Below are positions 58,622 through 64,000 of a stretch of 64,000 nt of DNA, piece after piece; the first letter of the stretch is position 1, and the number at the start of each line of letters is the position of its first letter. A program made the position numbers and the translations under genes. Location: contig OX457026.1 in NCBI GenBank assembly GCA_949752745.1, positions 44,175,239 to 44,239,238 of the forward strand, read 5' to 3'. The DNA comes from Protula sp. h YS-2021. Its lineage: Eukaryota > Annelida > Polychaeta > Sabellida > Serpulidae. The notes under the pieces were generated by a model that saw only the letters and a list, made by a program, of their open reading frames with translations, searched no databases and was not told the origin of the DNA.

Positions 58622-59905
58622 TATGTCAATCATCCATGATCATTTTTGTAAATATAGTCTTTATCCGTTGGAATGGTTTCACATACCCCAACTGAAACTA
58701 CTGTAGAAAAAAATATAATGTAGACAATCAACCACTTACTGCCATTAGAAATGGTGGTCCAATACAATTTTATATTTCTGCTAGTACAGAAGAATATCTC
58801 AATGTAAAGAATAGTAGATTTCATGTCGTATGCAGCATTGTAAATCGTGATGGAACGCTTTATGGTATAGATGCTAGCGTAGCATCCATCAATGATTTGT
58901 TTAACGGCTTATGGTCCAATATTGAATTATTTTTTAATGATCGAGTGATTTCAGACAATAACAATTTCCATGGTTATATTAGCATCATTTCTCACCTCAT
59001 TCATTGTTTGGAAAAAAAGTCTTAATTCTGAGCGCTCCATGCGTCTCATCTATAAAGATACTGTTGGATCGATGAATTATCATGCGGTGAAAATACCCAG
59101 TCATGGAAAGTTTATAACGGGCTTTCATGTAAATGCTGAGGGTGGTGAAATACCTGAAGCAGGAAATAATAGTTTACATTATTTGCATACTCGTCTAAGT
59201 CGTGAGTTCATGATGACGGGTGCCTTGAGAGTGGACTTGCTAGACTACGATCGTTAGAATAAGAATAATATTTATAAATGGCTGCAAATGATACCTTTAA
59301 GGTAGAAGTGAGAGATGTTTCCTAACCATTCGCAAAGTGAGGGCCCTGTCAAATATTCAACTAGGACATACAGGTGCATTGATGAAAACTCCTGTCAAAT
59401 TTCATATTACCAGCACAGAATGTAAAATTTTGGCAATTCCCCCTGGATTTTCATCGTTTGTAAAAGATAACATCTTTTTTGTCAATTACCTAAGCGTATT
59501 GTCATTGGACTGGTTCATAATGAAACCTTTCCTGGAACAGCAACAAGAAATCTATACAATTTTGAGCATTTTAATCTTAGCTACGCGTAGCTTTACACTA
59601 ATAGCGAACCAGTTCTATCCAGACCGCTCAAGCTTAACATTAATAAGGGAAGATATCTTGACGCTTTTGAAACTCTTTACGAATCTTTTGATGAATTGAA
59701 TGGTGAGAAAAGCTCCATCATAAAACGGAAAGATTGACCTAGAAGTTATGCTTTATTTTCTTTCGACTCAACAACTGATTATGATGGTAACCATTACGCA
59801 CTTATCAAATATTGAAACTTGTGGGTAGAGAAGGATTTTGCGAATGCTTTGCAAAACACAGTCAATATCATGGTCTATGCTGAATTTGGCAAGAGTCGAT
59901 AGATA
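58622..59905 (+). pseudogene. Polinton major capsid (double jelly-roll) relic
   Basis: Segments in several frames: the N-terminal region (58622-58830), STEEYLNVKNSRFHVVC and INDLFNGLWSNIELFFNDR (near 58786-58945), RLIYKDTVGSMN (59040), FITGFHVNAEGGEI, then the second jelly-roll part (59281 onward, with FHITSTECKILAIPPGFSSF) and VNIMVYAEFGKSR at the end (59900). Frame changes and stops throughout. The order after the penton-like gene is typical of Polintons. It shows that this lineage once carried virion genes. Confidence 0.82.
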
Positions 59906-59909
59906 CGTT

Positions 59910-61430
59910 CGCGTTCGGAGTAATCTGTCAGTCGGCCAGTCTGACATTCGCTAAGACATCGGCTGTCCATACAACCTCTTGCAGACAACACAACTTTTTG
60001 GAATTTTGCGAATTAGTTACCTGACCTTAAGGATCCAATACTTCGTAGAAGTATTGATAGAACGTATGCAGTGCCGCAGTGACGTACTCGGACTTCATGT
60101 TAGTACTTCACTAACAATAAGGACACGTGACAGTCTCTCGGTAACATGACCTGATGCTTCACTTCTATCGCATCAACAGCATTATGCAAGCAACCGCCGA
60201 TGCGCAAAGCCCTTGTGCGTCAAGAATAGGCTCTACCGAGTACAGCGTACTTCTTTTCAGCTTGCACTGCGTCTTGAGATCTTGTATTTCGGTCCTGAAA
60301 CATTTTCTCTGAACATATCCTACAATACAATTTTCGGCAACTTGTAAGTGGTCGGACGATAACACTTTAACCACGTTTGCCTTTTTGTTTCGTAGCCCCG
60401 TAGCCATGAAATGAATTTGAAAATCCAGACAATTCCTCTTTTGAGTTCAAACCAGTCTGAATAATGAACAAGGATCTAAGCTACAGCTGTTTCTTCCTGC
60501 AAGGTCACAGTGGCACAAGAAGTAGTCAGATGTTTTGCCTCGATGTCATTCTAGATTATTGTTGACAACTCAATTTTAGATTTCGGCCAACAGGATTCGT
60601 AAATCTGTAAAAATGCTAGACCATTCAGCCATCTTTGAACGATTTACGCCTGCTTGAGTCCTCGTGATGCATCGTCAGCCGGACCGTTACCTGAGTTTAC
60701 ATGCCGCCATTGATGAGCTCTGGACCCTTCAGGAACGACTGTGAGGCTGTTCGCCACAAACGTCTGAAACCTACGCAAAACATGATTGATGTAATATAAC
60801 ACTATGCTTCTCTATGTCCAGAAAAATACCTCGCGCACTCGAATTTTAAGTTCTTGCTGCATCATACTGTTGGAATATACACTTGTCACGGCTGCACACA
60901 ACTCTAGTCGCGGAATACTAATCGGTTTCAGCGGAGAAATGTTTTGTTGATACGCACATATGTGACTTTGCCGTAGGCCTCCTCACCTGCATCGTAGAAA
61001 TGATATAGCTACACCACCTTGACATTTGACATTTCAGCGTTAATCATGCACCAAGGAACTTCGATTTGCCATAGAACACAAGTGTTCCCAATCATCTGGT
61101 ACTTATTGTTCTTTCTTCTACTAGGTAGTCCCAACTTTTTTATATCTTGCATCTAGCCTGGAACAGCTTCTTGGCAACGTATACAAACGGGCACGCAATA
61201 CCCAGCGGATCATACACTGCACTTACTGTGTTAAGAACACCGCGGCGAGTAAACACTGGATTCCTATGCTTGACATTGAAGCTGGTCCGTGATCCATTCT
61301 ATTTCGAGTAGACGCTCAACAGGTAAGAGATGTCGTTCTGCAGGTCTAGATTCTGTACCTTCTTTAATAGGTTTTCTTGTGGGATTGACATCAGTAGTTC
61401 TCTTGGTCAGGTTGTTTATATTCGTTTTGA
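59910..61430 (-). pseudogene. BEL/Pao retrotransposon pol relic (antisense)
   Basis: Reading the minus strand from the right: VFTRRGVLNTVSAVYDPLGI (about 61260-61200), EEAYGKVTYV, PLKPISIPRLELCAAV (60940-60890), [27 protein letters not shown] (60710-60655), FELKRGIVWI (60445), YWI...KSCVVCKRLYGQP (60040-59960). This is the RNase H-like/Peptidase A17 region and zinc-binding integrase start of BEL/Pao elements. Many stops. Its left end meets the Polinton capsid relic at about 59905, where both end abruptly. Confidence 0.87.
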
Positions 61431-62490
61431 TTTTAGTATTTTTGGCTGGATATTTCTCTTAAAAATGCATTTTGAATCATTTGGAGGACGCGCAGTACAT
61501 GACAGTAAGGGGTATAAAGATGGTTGTAGTTCCGAGTATGGAACCATGATAAAAATAGCCCTAGCTCGCCATTGTAAGCACAAGTTGTGCTACAGTACTT
61601 GAGAAAATGTATGTAAATACGTGTATTTGAACAACCCAAGTTTTTAGCGAGAAAGATAGCATGTAGTAATAGCTTTGGTGTTAAGTGATGAAAAAAGCCA
61701 GGGGATTTGCATATGGAAATGCTAATAGGTTCAATAAGTTGGTTGCTATTTCAGCTGTTTTGCTGGATTTCTGCCAAATTATATAAGAAGAAAAGCGGAA
61801 TTTTGACCTGTTTAAAGTTTAAATTTTGGCATTTCTAGCGAAGACTACAGTAAATCAGTATCAAAATAAAGGAGTAGAGCGCTTTCTTTATGCCTATCCC
61901 AGAGTGGAGAAATGGTTTTGTTTAGTTAAATAATTTGGGCAGAAAAGTAAGCTATTTATTTATGTTTTGGCATAGCCCATATTGCCACTTATTGCAGCTG
62001 GGAGTGCTAGAGTTGCTGCCCGGAAATTTCTGGAAGTTTTCGTATTTAATTTTTATATTAAAATGAATGAAGATCCTTCATTCCTAGTATGATGATGTTT
62101 TAATGCCATAGAAACTGATGTTTCTTGGGCCTAAATAATGATCTTTGCAAACCAGTTGCCAAATGCATTGATTTCTGTGAGTCCTTCCGGTGAGCACACT
62201 TTTGAAAAAGCAGTGGTAAAGTTCAAATATTTAATAATTTTGTCATTTTGAGAGTTTTCTAAAGTTTATTGCTAATTAAGTACTAGTTTGGAACAGAATA
62301 CTTGTTACTGATTGTTTTCTTACAGAAAGCTATGGTAGATGAGTGGTAATGCGTAAACGGCGCTTCACCATATGGTCTACGATCTCTAACTGGTATCACA
62401 GCTCCAGTTCGGCATGGAAAGTACTAATGTTTGGCGGTTTTTCAATATTACGGTATCCCAATTCATGGGTGACAGAGTTGTGACAAGTCT
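61430..62490 (+). repeat. Unclassified dispersed repeat, copy II
   Basis: Colinear with 52970-54075 in the same orientation. It starts about where the BEL/Pao relic ends and stops where a DIRS-like RT fragment begins, so all three may be one compound insertion history. Confidence 0.8.
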
Positions 62491-62740
62491 ATGACAAGGC
62501 ACCAACTTAACGAATGTACAAGAAAGACTTGACTGAAAAACCCTTGAGTACCCATAGACATCTTTTCTATGGCTTTCTTGCCTATCAGTTCTTGATTCAT
62601 AACGCGTAATGCCAGTTGCTTTCTGGCTGGTGCTCGTATACCTTGGCTAAAGAAGGGTCGGGAGGATTGACTAGCGGCGGAAGGATTTTACCAACTGCGT
62701 CAGTGAAGGAAGTTTTCCAATGACAACGAATGGTTTAGAA
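62463..62740 (-). pseudogene. Reverse-transcriptase fragment, DIRS/Ngaro-like
   Basis: On the minus strand: LPPLVNPPDPSLAKVYEH, then after a frame change KKAIEKMSMGTQGFFSQVFL and LVIDLSQL, which resemble the first RT blocks of DIRS/Ngaro elements (GFYS..FLVPK and PVIDL). Short and broken, so the assignment is tentative. Confidence 0.5.
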
Positions 62741-64000
62741 TCACGCCTTTATTTTAATTACCAATATACAGCGGAATACAATAAATAAACATTTCGTATT
62801 CAATCCTTAATTTAGTTTGCCTTTAGTTTTCACTTGCTTAGTTTCGTTACTTCTTTTCCTTCTTACGTTTCGCGTTAATTTCCTGTTATGTTGGCGTTAT
62901 TTTTCCTTCTATACCGTGCCTCTACTAGCAGAGGTCTCCAGTTTTTATATATAGCTTGGTTGCTACACGAAAAGAAGGATCGACGTCACTTCAATGTTGA
63001 TCCGCCTTATGCATTTAAAATAACGTTGTTGATATTGGTTGTTACCATGAAGATCCCACTGACTAATTGCAAAGGGGATTTAGCAACTTTTATTCACTCG
63101 GTATTTTATTCACCTTAACCAGTTAACTTATTTGAGCTCACTTAGCAATTACTTATTGTTATGTTGATCCGCTGTGGCGTTGTGACAAAGGGATTGTCAT
63201 AAAACAAAAGATTAAGTCATAGAAACATCCATTTTCCACTTTTGAACAAAAACATGAATGCATACATCCTTTGTTTTTACGCTTCTCACCAGCTCTTTAC
63301 ATGAGCAAAAAATATCACCAATGCCCCCCCCCCCCGCTCGAATTTTGACTCTCCAAGTCAAATATAAAAGCAGTAAGCACACTATTCACACAACCATAAT
63401 AATTCCATTGCGAACATACGTATCTTTTAATATTCATAATTATAAGAAAACAAAATCTGTTGCTAAGATACAGGACATATTTCTAAAGATGCCCGTCCGA
63501 TATATATTTTTGCACAACGCGAAATCTATTTACAAGTGGATAGTATAGATATACTACTACACTACACATATTTTTTCTCTTGCTTCTGTTTTTTACATGA
63601 TACATTGGAACATTTTTAGTTATTTGTAAGGTTTATACAATAATCACATATACATTACCAAGAAGTAATATTAAGTTGTATTAACATAAGTAACATTAAA
63701 ACTACCATATGCTAATATAGCTAAAAATTTAATAATCATTATTGTTGCCACGCAATATTTATCAGAAGTATGTAAGGATCTCTTCATTGTTACTGTTAAC
63801 TTTTAAATCACGGGCATACCATTTGTTATTTGTGGCTTTGGATGTATTTTCTGGGGTGCTGAGGGTGTAGGATCTTGATGCGAGTAGTTTGAAACTTGTT
63901 CGTGTGTTCTAACATATTTATTTTAATATGTGATTCTTTGGCTGGGGTGTAAGGGATTGGGGTGCATTGTCCGCTATGATTTATCACGGGCGTAATTTTA
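62741..64000. other. No gene supported
   Basis: AT-rich. The longest ORF (62888-63118, 76 residues) has no recognisable domain. Poly-C run at 63325-63335. No repeat shared with the rest of the window was seen. Confidence 0.4.

Noticed and set aside
60165..60407. 80-residue minus-strand ORF as an independent gene
   Set aside because: Lies within the BEL/Pao pol relic, which is in the same orientation but another frame.

Overview
The window is eukaryotic nuclear DNA, most likely from an invertebrate animal. Coding sequence is split by spliceosomal introns. Most of the window is decayed or recent animal transposon families: Ty3/Gypsy, BEL/Pao, DIRS-like reverse transcriptase, hAT/ZBED, a tRNA-derived SINE and a Polinton/Maverick. 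Minisatellites and microsatellites are abundant, and there is one 200-N assembly gap. I see no prokaryotic operons. I cannot fix the phylum from sequence alone; a marine invertebrate such as a mollusc or cnidarian is a guess.

Region 1 (1-6.3 kb, minus strand) is a multi-exon gene, open at the left edge of the window. Five exons join in consistent phase (all introns phase 1). They encode a long, low-complexity, basic/acidic N-terminal part, two zinc-finger-like Cys/His motifs and a C-terminal tyrosine-recombinase-like catalytic core. Its largest exon is a 2.78-kb open frame with no stop inside the window.

Region 2 (6.3-14.8 kb) is mostly satellite DNA: two arrays of the same 51-bp repeat, a 139-bp repeat, a 650-bp polypurine tract and a GACGTCAT-rich repeat. 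It also holds a SINE with target-site duplications and one clear cellular exon, the first coding exon of enolase on the minus strand. At 14.8-16.0 kb lies a broken ZBED-type hAT transposase.

Region 3 (16.35-49.73 kb) is a tandem duplication of a unit of about 16.69 kb, with only about a dozen substitutions seen by eye plus a few indels. Each copy contains three hAT-like non-autonomous elements (one nested in another), a TA-flanked MITE, an old Gypsy integrase fragment, a fold-back element full of CCTACGTAGG palindromes, and the 5' LTR plus gag-pol of a Ty3/Gypsy retrotransposon. That retrotransposon is broken by many frameshifts and has Lys in place of the catalytic integrase Glu.

Region 4 (49.7-64 kb) holds a broken C2H2 zinc-finger locus, a third LTR at 54.3-55.0 kb and a decayed Polinton/Maverick. 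The Polinton keeps its gene order on the plus strand: integrase with chromodomain, packaging ATPase, small core-like protein, unknown ORF, penton-like minor capsid, small protein, double-jelly-roll major capsid. An antisense BEL/Pao pol relic abuts its end. Then come a second diverged copy of an unclassified repeat shared with 53-54 kb and a DIRS-like RT fragment. Almost none of the transposon genes is intact, so the window reads as a transposon graveyard around two cellular or domesticated genes.
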